Origin: Acanthochlamys bracteata
Taxonomy: Eukaryota; Streptophyta; Magnoliopsida; Pandanales; Velloziaceae
Length of the DNA stretch: 64,000 nucleotides
Direction: 5' to 3'
Assembly (NCBI GenBank): GCA_019914995.1
Contig: CM034136.1
Span: 4,293,270-4,357,269 of the forward strand
The notes under the pieces are model-generated. The model ran no database searches. It worked only from the letters and a program-made list of their open reading frames with translations, and was not told the origin of the DNA. How positions within the stretch are numbered: position 1 is the first letter of the stretch; each line of letters begins with the position of its first letter. A program made the translations under genes and the position numbers. Shown here in pieces: positions 50,938 through 64,000 of the stretch.

Positions 50938-51326
50938 TGATTTTACCGATTGATCAACGCCGGTACTCTGGAGAAAGTTATTATTCTGATCACAAAAGAG
51001 AAATAGCGACTAGCTCGAAAATTAGACGAGTAGAAGAGCCGAAAGTGGGTCGGGTTAAGTCAGATCCTACCCTGATCTGACCCGTTTGTACTAGGTTATA
51101 GCCTTATGCTGCGTAACCTGTTAACCATTAACGAAAACACGGGCGGGTTTGAAACCAAATGACCCGGCCCGATAAAACCGACAGAGAAGCACCACATAAC
51201 TACTTCCCCTCTCTCTCATCTAAAAACACAAACATTTTTCTCATCTAAAAACACGCAAACATTTTTCTTTCTTCTTTCAAACCATTCCGTTCACCAGAAT
51301 CGATTTCCGCCACCGTGTGTCGATCC
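50938..51326. promoter_or_regulatory. Shared divergent promoter region (TRAPPC4 / ABCI)
   Basis: This 389-bp stretch lies between the two divergent start codons and must hold both promoters and leaders. No TATA box is evident, as is common for housekeeping genes. It contains an inverted repeat GTCAGATC at 51059-51066 and GATCTGAC at 51074-51081, separated by 7 bp. CGGGT/ACCCG words lie on both sides. A near-duplicate stretch TTTCTCATCTAAAAACAC lies at about 51216-51255, probably in the ABCI leader. Confidence 0.65.
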
Positions 51327-54300
51327 ATGGCGGCGGAAGAAGAAGAATCAGTAGCTCCGGTGACGGTGAAGATCAACAACTTGCAATTTACCTATCCGGG
51401 AATCGACGGCCACCCGCCGCCGAGATCCAAGCCGCTCGTCGATGCGTTCTCTCTCTCCCTACGCTCCGGCCACCGTTGTCTCCTTGTTGGATCCAATGGC
51501 GCAGGTTAATTCAATCTCTATCTAGCTGTTGAGCTATTCATTTGTTTTGTTTCTTTGTTCTGGTTATTGGATTTTGAATCTCGATGATTGGTTGATTGAT
51601 TGATAGGAAAGACAACGATACTGAAGATAATTGGTGGGAAACATATGGTGGATCCGGATATGGTTCGAGTTTTAGGGAGATCTGCGTTTCATGATACTAC
51701 CCTTACATCTTCAGGAGAGCTGTCGTACTTGGGTGGAGAGGTAACAGTTTTAAATGCTGTTGCGATGGAAATTTAATGATTCACCTACTTACATATGATA
51801 GGCAATTCATTGTTGCATGATTAATGGTTGAATGTACTTACATTCGTCTTTCTCATCTCTAAATTAGAACTGAAGAAACTTGCAACGTGGATGCATTGCA
51901 GTTTGTGAAGCCCAATGAAACTCTTTGAAGTCATTAATTAGTTGCAAAAAAGCAATTCACAAACCTCTAGCTGGATGATTCTTTAAGTCGTGGAGTATTA
52001 TGTGTAACTTGCAACGGGGCCACCATTATCTATATGAAAAAGCTGTAACAATATTTTTGTACCAGAAACTAAGCTTTGGTGTTGCTTTTTGGCAACTTAT
52101 GTTTTGGGAATTTGTAAGTGCATAGTCTTCGTGTGGGGTTGCTGTGTTCTATTAGGCTTTGTAGTACATCATATATATCAACTCTTTATAGTTAGATTAT
52201 CATTGGATATATTTAATGACTCCTTCCTGTTGGTTTAAATTACCAGCCGAAACATTGAACCTTCCACTTATGACTACATTCATCATATGCAGGATTGTTT
52301 GAAGCTTTAAAATGCCTTTAGCTAGAGTTTCTTATGTAATCGTGTTGTTTCTGCAGTGGAGACGAGATGTTGCTTTTGCCGGATTTGAAGTCTCAATACA
52401 AATGGATGTTTCTGCAGAGAAGATGATAAATGGAGTTTCAGGTGTGGATCCAAAAAGAAGAGATGAGCTGATCAAGGTTTTCTGTTTTCCATATTGAGTT
52501 GGATTTACTGTACCTTATGTGTTCTACTTGAACTTCTCGCACCATCCATAATTCTTCCATATTCTTTGCTACGTGTTGTCTAATTTTATTAGATGGCAAT
52601 AGCCAGGCTTTATTTCACATAATTTCAAATTTGTTAAAAGCTGATGTTTATTTTTATTTTATGCCTTATATAGGTTTTAGATATTGACTTAGCTTGGAGA
52701 ATGCACAAAGCATCAGATGGTCAAAGGAGACGAGTTCAAATCTGTATGGGTCTTCTTAAACCATTTAAGGTATTGAGGACTTTGTATTGTGGTTTTGCAA
52801 CTGCAAGCTTCTACTTTAATTTTTACGTAAAGAAATCACATTCATTTTCAAATATATAGGTTCTTCTTCTTGATGAGATCACCGTTGATTTAGATGTTCT
52901 GGCAAGAGCAAACCTGTTGAACTACTTAAAGAAGGAATGTGAAGAACGAGGTGCAACTATAATATATGCCACACATATATTTGATGGTCTAGAGGATTGG
53001 CCATCACACATTGTGAGTTTGTCACCAACAATATGGGCATAATGCAGTCTTCACCTCTGTTTACCTCTAACCTTGAATGGCAGGTATATGTTACACATGG
53101 GCGACTGCAGTTAGCACTGCCCTTGAAAAAAGTGAGAGCAACAAGCAATTTATCGTTAATGGTTAGTATTTCTTTGTATCTTACTTGTTACATCGTTTTC
53201 ACGTGAAGTAATTTGGATTCTTCTCTATTGGATGTGAACTGTGTATTATTTGAAGGCTGCTTCTTCTGGCTTTGGCCTCCTGATTATGTTACAACTGGTG
53301 GTGATGCTGTTATTGCATTGTTATAAATGATGCAGATATGAAGCATGCAAAGTCAGTAGAAGTTTGAATTCTACTTCGTTATTCAAGATCCCCATGTATT
53401 TATCGATTGCAGTTTGTTCAATGTCATTTCAGCTCTATTATGAAGTCATATTGATGCAGTCGGCTTTGTCATATGTCTCCAAGTGTATTTTGTATCTCAC
53501 AATATGTAGGTGTGATGTGTTTGTCACCAACTCAGAATATAGTAGATCTTGTTCGAGAATAACTAACTAAAGCTAAGTTGGAGTTTGGTGGACCAAATGG
53601 AAGTGCTAAGCATATTTTTTTATCTTGTTAACAGTGGATGCAAGTTGGTATATAAAATTGCATCTAGTAGCCTACTTCATGAATCGATGTTATTGCTTTC
53701 AAGACAGGCTATCCTTTCCTTTGACAAGTATATGTTCCTCAGTACAATCTCTACCAATAGCAGTTTGGAGTCTAGAACTTCAATTATGTTCCATCTAATT
53801 TTTATCTGGAACCTTTCGTTGCATGGGTGTTCTTGCAGACTTTGTGAAGTTTGATCTCATTCTTCTAGAAGTTGTCTACATATTCGCTGTATGTCCAGCT
53901 AACATACCTTATTGTGACAGTTGATCATGTAGCTGTTGATTCTTGCCTGTCTAGCGAACTCTTACTTTTTAAGTTCTTTTGATTAGTGCTGATAACAGTA
54001 TTGCAATCATTCATCCATCAGGTTATGCGATAGAGTAGTTGACTGTAATTTGAGATAATGCTTGCATTAATTTATTTGGAAAGAGACATGCTTGTTTTTT
54101 CTCAATGGGGATCGTCTCCTAAAGGATGTCATGTAAATCTCTTTGAAAATGTTGCTAAACAGATTTTACTCATCTAGGCTTGTATGTATGTGAGGACAGT
54201 CCATTAGAACTCGCTACATATTTTGCTTAAGCAATGAGAATTATGACTTGGATAATACATATTCTGCTATACTTTCAACAATTAATTTTAAAAAGATGTT

Positions 54301-54690
54301 TTCCGACTAACTTTTCCCTATGGACTGATCATTGGAAATACTTCTTTGTTACTAGCTTCGTAAATATTTCATAGTTTGTTACTGATTAAGAAAATTAAGA
54401 TGCTGCTGCTCTTCTCACTTTATGATTGTTACATTTCACTTGGGCTGCAGAGGACCGTAGAGAGTTGGCTGAGGAAAGAGAGGGATGAAGAAAGGACTAG
54501 AAGAAAGGAGAGGAAAGCAAATGGTCTACCAGAATTTGAAGAGGCTACCGAGGGCAGCAGAGTCATAGGAGATCCTGCGAGGAATACCGTCCAACTAGTG
54601 AATAATGGTTGGGCTGCTGGAAGACTGCATTCTACTGTAGCAGGAGAAGAAAATTTCTTTCTCAGTTCAAACCGTGTCCTTAGGCAGTAG
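51327..54690 (+). CDS. Soluble ABC ATPase, ABCI19/20/21 (CAF16-like) type
   Basis: Seven exons join in frame: 51327-51504, 51607-51740, 52357-52476, 52674-52769, 52860-53012, 53084-53161 and 54451-54690, encoding 332 aa. It has one nucleotide-binding domain and no membrane segment. Walker A is GSNGAGKT (55-62). The signature is [10 protein letters not shown] (157 on), a variant of LSGGQ. Walker B is [10 protein letters not shown] (177 on), with the catalytic Glu present. The C-terminal exon is charged ([17 protein letters not shown]) and separated by a 1.3-kb intron. The protein belongs to the plant ABC subfamily I members 19-21, related to yeast Caf16; Arabidopsis members are cytosolic and linked to cytokinin response. 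ATG 51327 has a good context (CCATGGCGG). Confidence 0.93.
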
Positions 54691-54770
54691 GACTTCCTAG
54701 CTTATTTTTCTTACCCTGTTTGATAGCACCCTGTAGTGCTTCCCTCTTTTACGAATACATAAAGATGTAG

Positions 54771-55018
54771 GGGCGTTTGGTTCAGCTTTTTCCTGCACTT
54801 CTTTTTAATTTTTTATTTTATGTTTTTCAATATATATTTTATAAATATTTAAAAAATTTATTTAAAAATTTAGATAGTATAAAAAAATTTTACGTAATAA
54901 AATTTTTTTATTATATATATATTTTTTTATAAAAAAAATAGAGTTTATTTTTTTAAAAAAATAAAAATATTTTTTATTTTAAAATAATTTTATTTTATAA
55001 GTAATTTCAGGCGCACAG
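54771..55018. mobile_element. MITE-like AT-rich repeat, copy 7
   Basis: The element starts GGGGCGTTTGG (counting the G of the left TAG) and ends GGCGCACAG. TAG flanks it at 54768-54770 and 55019-55021, matching the TAG flanks of the copy at 39561-39784. The interior is the family's A/T block series. It lies 80 bp past the ABCI stop codon and may be in its 3' UTR. Confidence 0.6.
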
Positions 55019-55021
55019 TAG

Positions 55022-55758
55022 TCTATAAAAAACATGGTGCTTGAGTTTGACACGGTTGTACCGAGCAATAGCTGCCTAGTATGCCCTCTTGTATTTGGTA
55101 ATATAATATTGTCTATGTTACATGGCAAAGGAAAGTCAAATGTTTTATGGTTATTTTGATTATTTGGAAGAACTGCTGCAAGTGAAGTTAGTTCCATCTG
55201 AATCAGTTGTTTATGTATTGCAGTATTGGTAAAAGAGCCATTATTGGAAGAAAACAAAATTGTACGATGAACAATAATGGCTAAATGTTGAGCCATGAAT
55301 GGTTAGATAAATCTGCACACAACAATGTTGTGCATAACTCATTGGGATGGGACTTGAAGACGATTGCACTACGATTGATGATCGCAGTATCGAGATGGTG
55401 TCATTTGGCAAACCTTCATATGAGTAGTGGAAATCTTAAAATCCAGCATCACTTTCAACTCTAAGATAAAAAATCAGCAGGACACTTTATCCAGAATCCA
55501 GCCAGCATAGTTTGGAACAAAATCCAAAAATTGAAATACATTTCCAATTTCTCTTCACGTTCACGCAACAGTACGCTATTCTATTAGCAGCACTGCATAT
55601 CCTAATATCAAAAGCAGCATTTTGAAAGCAATGTCTAATTTACAAAACCCTTCTAATAGTGAGTCAATTTAATATCTACATTCTTTCAGGAATACAGATG
55701 TTCCAGTACAGCTCTCATCAGGATAAACATAAATTTTAACTGGTACAGGAACTGTTCT
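55022..55758. other. Convergent 3' region between ABCI and ARF genes
   Basis: I see no gene here. A minus-strand open frame at 54979-55296 gives no recognisable protein. The right part, about 55500-55758, is likely the 3' UTR of the ARF gene. Confidence 0.5.
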
Positions 55759-58199
<2,441 letters not shown>

Positions 58200-58200
<1 letters not shown>

Positions 58201-59451
58201 GTTATTAAACCAAACTTTGCAAACTCGGTCTCTTACCAACATGATTAAGAATAATCGGCCTCGGTTTGGTTCATTAGTATAGCCGATTATATTTCCGTTA
58301 GATTTAACGGAGTATTGATTGCCGGCCCGCTGACCATCGCTAAGAATCTGATTCTGTTCTTTTATTTCATTTTAAAGCCAAACATAAAACACAGGAGAAA
58401 AAAACAAAACCTGGACTTGAAATGTTGGTTTTCTATTTGGAATTGAATAGTTGGAAATCCATGCAGGTCAATGTAATGGAATTCCATTTTATGTTTTCTC
58501 GTTACTAGGAATGTAGTCAGAGAGAACTTAAAATAGGATTCAATTCAAAGTTTCAAATATTTTGTAGAATCTTATTCTCTTCTAGCTAGTTTGCTGGAAA
58601 CACATTGCCAAGTCTCTCATGTTATCTTTCAACACTTTAATGTTTTGTGTGATCATCTTTCCGGTGCTGTTTTTTAATATAAATATAACATTTTATTGAT
58701 CTATTTTATCTATAATTTCATTCACTAAAGTGCTATTTGTTAATAAGAGCAAAACTATTGTTTAGATAATGGCTTCGGCGAAGGTTGTTCTTTACTTTAT
58801 TGGTAGCTCTTTCAAAAAAAAAAGTTATTTAAATTCTTGTGCTTATTCTAGCAAATTTAGTGCTTGTTTATTCTACAGAAAATGGCCCGAAATTAAAATT
58901 TTGATAAAAGTTTAGATCCTGAGTTATTAAAAAATAAAATTTATAAAAATAATTTGTAAAAATAAATATAATGATTTTTTAGTAAAAAATTACTTCCAAA
59001 ATAAAATAAACACGCTCCTACACTCACAAAATTCTTTTTTAATATTTTATTTATTAAATATTCATTTTTTAAAAGATTACTTGTGAAACCTTCCTAACAT
59101 GTAACTAGTCCAAATTGAAACACGATCAAAATAAAAGTCCAAACAACAAGGCAGACACTATAGAGGTTTGACAATTTTCTAGAACCATATTAATATCTAG
59201 GCTAAGAAACCCGCAGTTAAATGCCATCTAAGCCGATAGGCACAAAACGAAAGGGATTTAACTTATAACTGCGCTGAACTAACCTGTATAAATACACATA
59301 TGACGAACAGAGTCATCACTGGCAAAGAATCGTTTGCATGAAGGCTACACTCTATGAATATAATTTACATGGTGGATCCGCTCATTTCTATGTAGTTGAC
59401 ATGATAATTTAGGAAAACTCTCTATTCTCTAGTTAGAGGCTGACGTTTATA
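58200..59451. other. Intergenic region with no supported gene
   Basis: This is mixed AT-rich DNA with no exon that I could support. It carries A/T block traces at 58920-59060 that resemble the MITE-like family. Confidence 0.5.
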
Positions 59452-59826
59452 TTATGAAATGGAGCTGAAACTTTTGATAGGATCTGATTCTTCTAGCATG
59501 GATGTGGCCTGGAAACAGTCAGCTGCTTCGTATAATCTTCCATCATCCCCTATGAACCACAACCAAATGATACCATGCTAGCTGGTTTGTAGGCTCCAAC
59601 TTCTAGCAACAGGCAGAGGCTTTGAACCCCATCCTGCACAGCAGGGAACCTACTGATATTTTGCAAGGGACGTGGTTTGGATCAATGTAAAGCCCATTCA
59701 CAAAAGCATCCTAGCTTTCTGCAAGCAGATTTTTGAATCTCTTCAATACGGAAGACCAGAATACACATCTGAAAGCCCTTGCCAAATTTCAGTGTCATTG
59801 GCTATGTTTTCCTCGACCTCATAGAT
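59452..59826 (-). pseudogene. Relic of a No-Pollen-Germination-type TPR gene (NPG/NPGR)
   Basis: Read on the minus strand, short blocks match the C-terminal TPR region of plant calmodulin-binding NPG/NPGR proteins, in the right order but in shifting frames. They are ENIANDTEIWQGLSDVYSGL, then RDSKICLQKARML, FVNGLYIDPNHVPCKISVGS, KLEPTNQLAWYHL and EAADCFQATSMLEESDP, ending SFSSIS and TAA at 59452-59454. A stop codon stands where the family has Trp before the RDSKICLQKA block. A segment after KARML is missing, and at least two frameshifts follow. Only the gene's 3' end is present. Intact proteins act in pollen germination and related signalling. This copy cannot make one. Confidence 0.75.
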
Positions 59827-61730
59827 GAACCAAAAAGTATCGACTGTCATGAATTTTAATCATCAGATAACAATAAACTTAACGTCTCTATCAGAGACTC
59901 GAGTTCAGGTTTGCTCTATGAAGAAAAAAAAAAGATGAAATTTTGAAATATGTGCATCTCAAGTTGTGATAGAATGATTGCTTCTCTGAAACTATCTCAA
60001 TCTGACAACAAAGTAACAGCAAGAACTGGAGAAACTAATATCCATTTGTGTGCATCTCAATTCGTGCAAGAATGACATAGTTCTCTGAAAACTATCAATC
60101 AAACAAAATCTTACAAATAACAGCAAGCGCCAAACAAACTATGTTTAGAAAAGAGCAAGACTACTAATGAAGTTCATTTTAGTATCAGTTTTGTTCTATT
60201 TTTTATTATTACAAAGCAAAATATATAGCCACAAGAACTCCTGTAGATGCTCTCAGACACACCTTGGACTTCAAGTGGCAGGAAGTAATTTTTTATGCAT
60301 CCTTCAAACAGAAAATTCTTGTGAGAACTGATCAGGACTGTGATGGACTTGGTACCAATATTCAGTGCCTTCCCTCTTAAGGTTGCATGTCTCAAAATAA
60401 GGACTAAAAACCCAAAACTAAAACTTTATGTATTAACGTTCAGTCGTTATTGTTCGATCAAAACATTAGATCAAAATTTTTTGTAAGTGTGCCTTTGGAA
60501 GAGCTTCCGATAAAAATTAACTTTTCAACTCACATTTTCAATAACTTCTATAATATATTATAAATTTGAGATCAAACAAATAGAACTCTTTTTTCAAAAT
60601 AGAATAAAAAATATCTTTTATTTAAAACTTTTTTTTTATAAGCACTCTTAAATACCTCTAATTTGTCAGTTAATGTTTTTCTTGCTTAATTAGCAAAAAA
60701 GTCTTCTAATAATTCATATTGAGACAAGAGTTTGTAATCATTGCTTGAGAGTTGCGAGTCTTCCCCACTTCTATTATGCCATAGGGACGACATAACTTAA
60801 AAAGAGATTATGATCTCCTTTGGCAATGGATTTTGGAAAGTATTTCATATCAACTTATTTCATAGTTTTTAATAAAATTTTTATAATATTATATAAAATT
60901 TAACAAAATTTTAAAATAAAAAATTATATGTTATAAAATTATATTATTATTTATTTTTATTTTTTAAAATATTTTTAATTTTAAAAAAAACTATTTTACA
61001 AGTACTTTTAGACATCCTCTATAAATTACTAGTTTTGACTTTTGAAAAATGGATTACTTTGAAAACGAGAAAGAGAATAATTAAACTTCATAGCATATGA
61101 TTGTTTACATGAATATTTTACGCAATAGGCCGCAAGCTACTACCAAGGCCCAAAGTTATATTTAGAAGAATTTAGAAATTTGAATTTCAGTAGGAGTATT
61201 TGAGTTTATTAAAAAATTAATAGTTGCTTATATAAGAGTTTTGTATAAATGGCGTGTTTATCAACACCCCAAATTTCCATTTTTTTAAATTTATTTTTAT
61301 TATAAAAAATATATATATATTAAAATAAACTTTTATTAATAAAAATTTTTAAAAAATTTAATTTTAAAACTTACTAAAATATAAAATTAATAAGAATTTT
61401 ATTTTTTATTAAATATTTTTTATTTTTTAATTTTATTTTTTAAATTTACTTTTCAAAAATTCCACTTTACTCACTTTACCCACAAAGTAAACACCCCAAA
61501 GATAAACTTTTATAGAAGAAGATAAAAGATGACACAATTTTATATGATAAGAGCTTATAAATGAAAGATGTACAGAACCTCATGGGTACGAAAGAACCGA
61601 GGGCATGTTTGACTTAGCTTATTTGCTGCTTTTAGCAGAAAATAAGCACTAAACAGTATAAATCATGTTTGAAAGTGTATGCTTTTTATCAAAATAAGCT
61701 GCTTTCTTTGGTCTAAAAAAAAAGCATCAG
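59827..61730. other. Intergenic region with repeat traces
   Basis: No gene is supported. Two related copies of ATGTGCATCTCAA lie near 59949 and 60048, each followed by GAATGA and a TTCTCTGAAA word, suggesting an old ~100-bp duplication. MITE-like blocks occupy about 60485-60660 and 60824-61017. A minus-strand frame at 60174-60395 gives no recognisable product. Confidence 0.45.
60824..61017. mobile_element. MITE-like AT-rich repeat fragment
   Basis: It begins near TTTTGGAAAGTATTTCAT and ends at AAGTACTTTTAGACATCC, with the A/T blocks of the family between. The ends are degenerate and no target duplication is seen. Confidence 0.3.
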
Positions 61731-62164
61731 ATCGATGCTTTTGAGAAAAGCACCGCGGGTTTTTTTTCACCGTGGCTTGGAATTGTCCGTTTTATCCATT
61801 CTAAGTTTACAAAATTACAGAAATTATATATCTCCTACCTACCCTCTCAACTCTCATTCTCTCAATTTCTCTCGATCGTATTCGCCCACTTTTCTGCAGC
61901 CGCAATTTGCTTTCTCCGTAGCCGCGATTTGCTTCCCCAACATCAATCTTTGGTCTTTTTTTCCTCCGACATCTTCCCCCAATGTCGTGCTGCTCACTAT
62001 TTTTTTCTGACGCTGAATTGAGCTTGTCGGTGTTTGTCGAAACTCTAATTTTGTGTATTTTCTTCTCCGACGCCGACTCGTCCTCCCACCGTTTATTTCA
62101 GTCAATTGAAGATAAATCACTTCTCGGCTTCACAAAGTTTCTGTGCTTGTTGCTGTTGGTGCAG

Positions 62165-63310
62165 AGACGACAATGAAGCCTGGAGATGTGATTCAGTGCG
62201 GAGAATGGGGCTACCGTATTCTCTACAAGAAGCGTACTCGCAGAAGTAAACAAACTTTCCTGAATTTATTTATGAATTGATTGATTTGGTTTTGAATACT
62301 GCTGTGGATTTGATATTGTTAATTTGGTTTGGAGATTCGTTAGAGTATGTGGATTGTAAATTAAAAATTTATGAAATAAATTGTTATTAATGTTAAACAA
62401 GGACCGCATTTTTCATGAAGTCAGTATGCACTTATATGAGCTATAAGTTTGCTTGGTACTTGTTCTTTTATATGCTAACGTATGCAGGAAAGGCTATTTT
62501 GTGCTTTCATACATGTGGCTGTTTCAATGTGTTGGGGGTTACATATATGCATTGAAAGTTTGACGGGTATAATTAGGTCTATAGAGTGCTGTCTTCTTAT
62601 TAGGAAGTTAGGATAGTCTAGCTGCTTAATTTTTTAGGATTCAATAAATTAGGCTATTTTACCAATAATTTGATGGGTTTATCTAGGATTCCAAACTTTC
62701 CTTAAAGAATTTAAATATGTGTATCACATCATGAAAACGTTTTGTGGCTATCTGCGTCACTTATCATCCTGATTTCTAGTTCTTTGTAGTGTGCAATGAT
62801 AGTTGAGTATTGTTTACAATGTACCTAAAGAGCTCTTGAAAGTTGTAAGAATGGATACAGTTGTTGTTTTCATAGTTGAAGTTTCTGTAAGTTGTAACGA
62901 TGCATGCAGTTATTGTCTTTCATAGTTTAAGCTCTTGTAAGTTGTAATGATGCATGCAGTTGTTGTCTTTCATAGTTGTTATAATCTTTGTGATTCTGTT
63001 GATCTTTAAATTGCTGGTGCAAAAGAGATTTTGAAAAAAAAAATTCTTTTAAACACCCTGCAGACTAATTGCTGGATGTGTTCTGGTTGGTTTTAATTTA
63101 CAAATATCTTGTGCTTTTGGAAAAAAGTGCATCCTTCAGTGTTGGAGAAACTTCTTGTTTGAACTAGGCTATTGATTTTAATTCAATAAACCACAAGACT
63201 AGATCAATATGCACATTATAGGAAACAAAAGATGGAATAGAATTTGTGGTCCTTTTCCTTACTGGAATGCAATTTACACTGATTTTTTTGATTTTGCAGT
63301 AGGTTTCTAG
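62165..63310 (+). pseudogene. Orphan exon of RNA polymerase subunit NRPB12 (RPABC4-like)
   Basis: A segment at 62165-62245, preceded by a GGTGCAG acceptor and followed by a GTAAAC donor, encodes KPGDVIQCGEWGYRILYKKR and TRR. This matches the core of RPB12/RPABC4, a roughly 51-aa zinc-ribbon subunit shared by nuclear RNA polymerases, whose usual wording here has a CxxC pair. The second Cys of that pair is Trp, so zinc binding would be lost. The first exon with the other CxxC pair is not visible upstream. A splice to 63300 gives only three codons (Ile split across the join, Gly, Phe) and a stop at 63308-63310 in place of the normal tail. It is most likely a gene fragment. Confidence 0.65.
62830..62979. 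repeat. Three tandem ~50-bp repeats
   Basis: Units at about 62830-62879, 62880-62929 and 62930-62979 share AGTTGTAA, a GATGCATGCAGTT-like core and TTTCATAGTT. Units 2 and 3 are closest and unit 1 is more diverged. Confidence 0.85.
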
Positions 63311-64000
63311 GTGAACAATTGAAACAAATAAGCAAATATATACTTGTTACTTCCATACATGTCTGTGTTTGTGATAATATTATGGTGCATGCAAGGTTTG
63401 TGATTTAGCTTTCTGTTCTTGAGGATTATCTTAAGGAAAAAGTTGTTCTCTTGTCTGGAACTTCATCTATGCTTTGAAGTTTTTAATCAGAGCGATTGTA
63501 AAATATATTGAACATTCACTTCAATATCAATTCTGCAGCAAGGAAAGTATGCTTGTATCTGGTCCTTTGCTTGTTTTATGTACTTATTTTAGTTTCCAGT
63601 ATTTTGCTACTATGAGGTAGGAACTTTCATGTGTTATCCTAGGCTTAGCAATTACATGTTTAAACAATCACATAATATCTTGAAGGTTTTCGGTTCTAAA
63701 ATAAATATCTTATTGATATGCAGGTGCTGAGATTGAAGGTTTTGGTGTTCCTCTGTCCTGAAAGCAGAGTGGTGTTCCTCTGTTGTTCTCTGCTCTCATT
63801 TGCTTCCACTTATTGATAGCAGGTTGTAATATTTTAAAAAAAAATTTAACATATTTTAAGCAATGGGTGTATGAGTTAGCTAAAACAGTTAGTAATACAT
63901 TTTTTCAATAGATTGTTTGAAAGGTCAGTTAGTAAAAACAGTTAGCTAAAATTGTTTACAAACTCATTTAGCTAAAATATTTGGTTGTTGATAATTGTTA
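62980..64000. other. Window end with no supported gene
   Basis: The stretch has less extreme AT content and plausible splice-like sites (for example CAG/GTGCTGAG at 63723), but I recognise no protein. The last 170 bp hold repeated words such as CAGTTAG and TTAGCTAAAA, likely part of another repeat that runs past the window edge. Confidence 0.4.

Overview
The window is nuclear DNA of a flowering plant, almost certainly a eudicot. The evidence is AT-rich intergenic DNA, GT-AG introns, a subgroup-20 R2R3-MYB gene, two galactinol synthase genes, P-class pentatricopeptide repeat (PPR) genes, a chloroplast ribosomal protein S1 relic and plant LTR retrotransposons. I cannot name the species.

Layout. 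1-8.9 kb: AT-rich intergenic DNA with MITE-like repeats. 9.0-10.5 kb (+): an intact three-exon MYB gene. 14.68-21.72 kb: a decayed Ty3/gypsy LTR retrotransposon with target duplication GATGC; its integrase region is split by a 1,255-bp solo LTR of another family with target duplication CCTGA. 23.8-25.8 kb (+): an intronless PPR gene, followed by two unrecognised exon-like frames. 28.8-33.6 kb (-): a pseudogene of plastid ribosomal protein S1 carrying several independent lesions and a recent 442-bp tandem duplication. 34.6-35.6 kb (-) and 40.0-41.1 kb (+): two intact galactinol synthase genes, head to head. 46.6-48.1 kb (-): a second PPR gene. 48.6-50.9 kb (-) and 51.3-54.7 kb (+): a TRAPP subunit gene (TRS23/TRAPPC4 type) and a soluble ABC protein gene (ABCI type), divergent across a 389-bp shared promoter region. 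55.8-57.2 kb (-): an intact ARF1-type GTPase. 59.5-59.8 kb (-): a relic of a No-Pollen-Germination-type TPR gene. 62.2 kb (+): an orphan exon resembling RNA polymerase subunit NRPB12.

The genes do not form a pathway. They are independent housekeeping genes (TRAPP, ARF, ABCI, PPR), one transcription factor and one stress-metabolism pair. Both ARF1 and TRAPP serve vesicle traffic, but nothing shows that their proximity matters.

The most notable observation is a mosaic pattern in the galactinol synthase pair. A tract of about 744 bp that includes the intron differs at 3 sites, while flanking coding sequence differs by about 10%. This is what gene conversion between inverted paralogs would leave. 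I found no clearly new multi-gene system. The remaining interest lies in the layered decay of the retroelement and of three gene relics.
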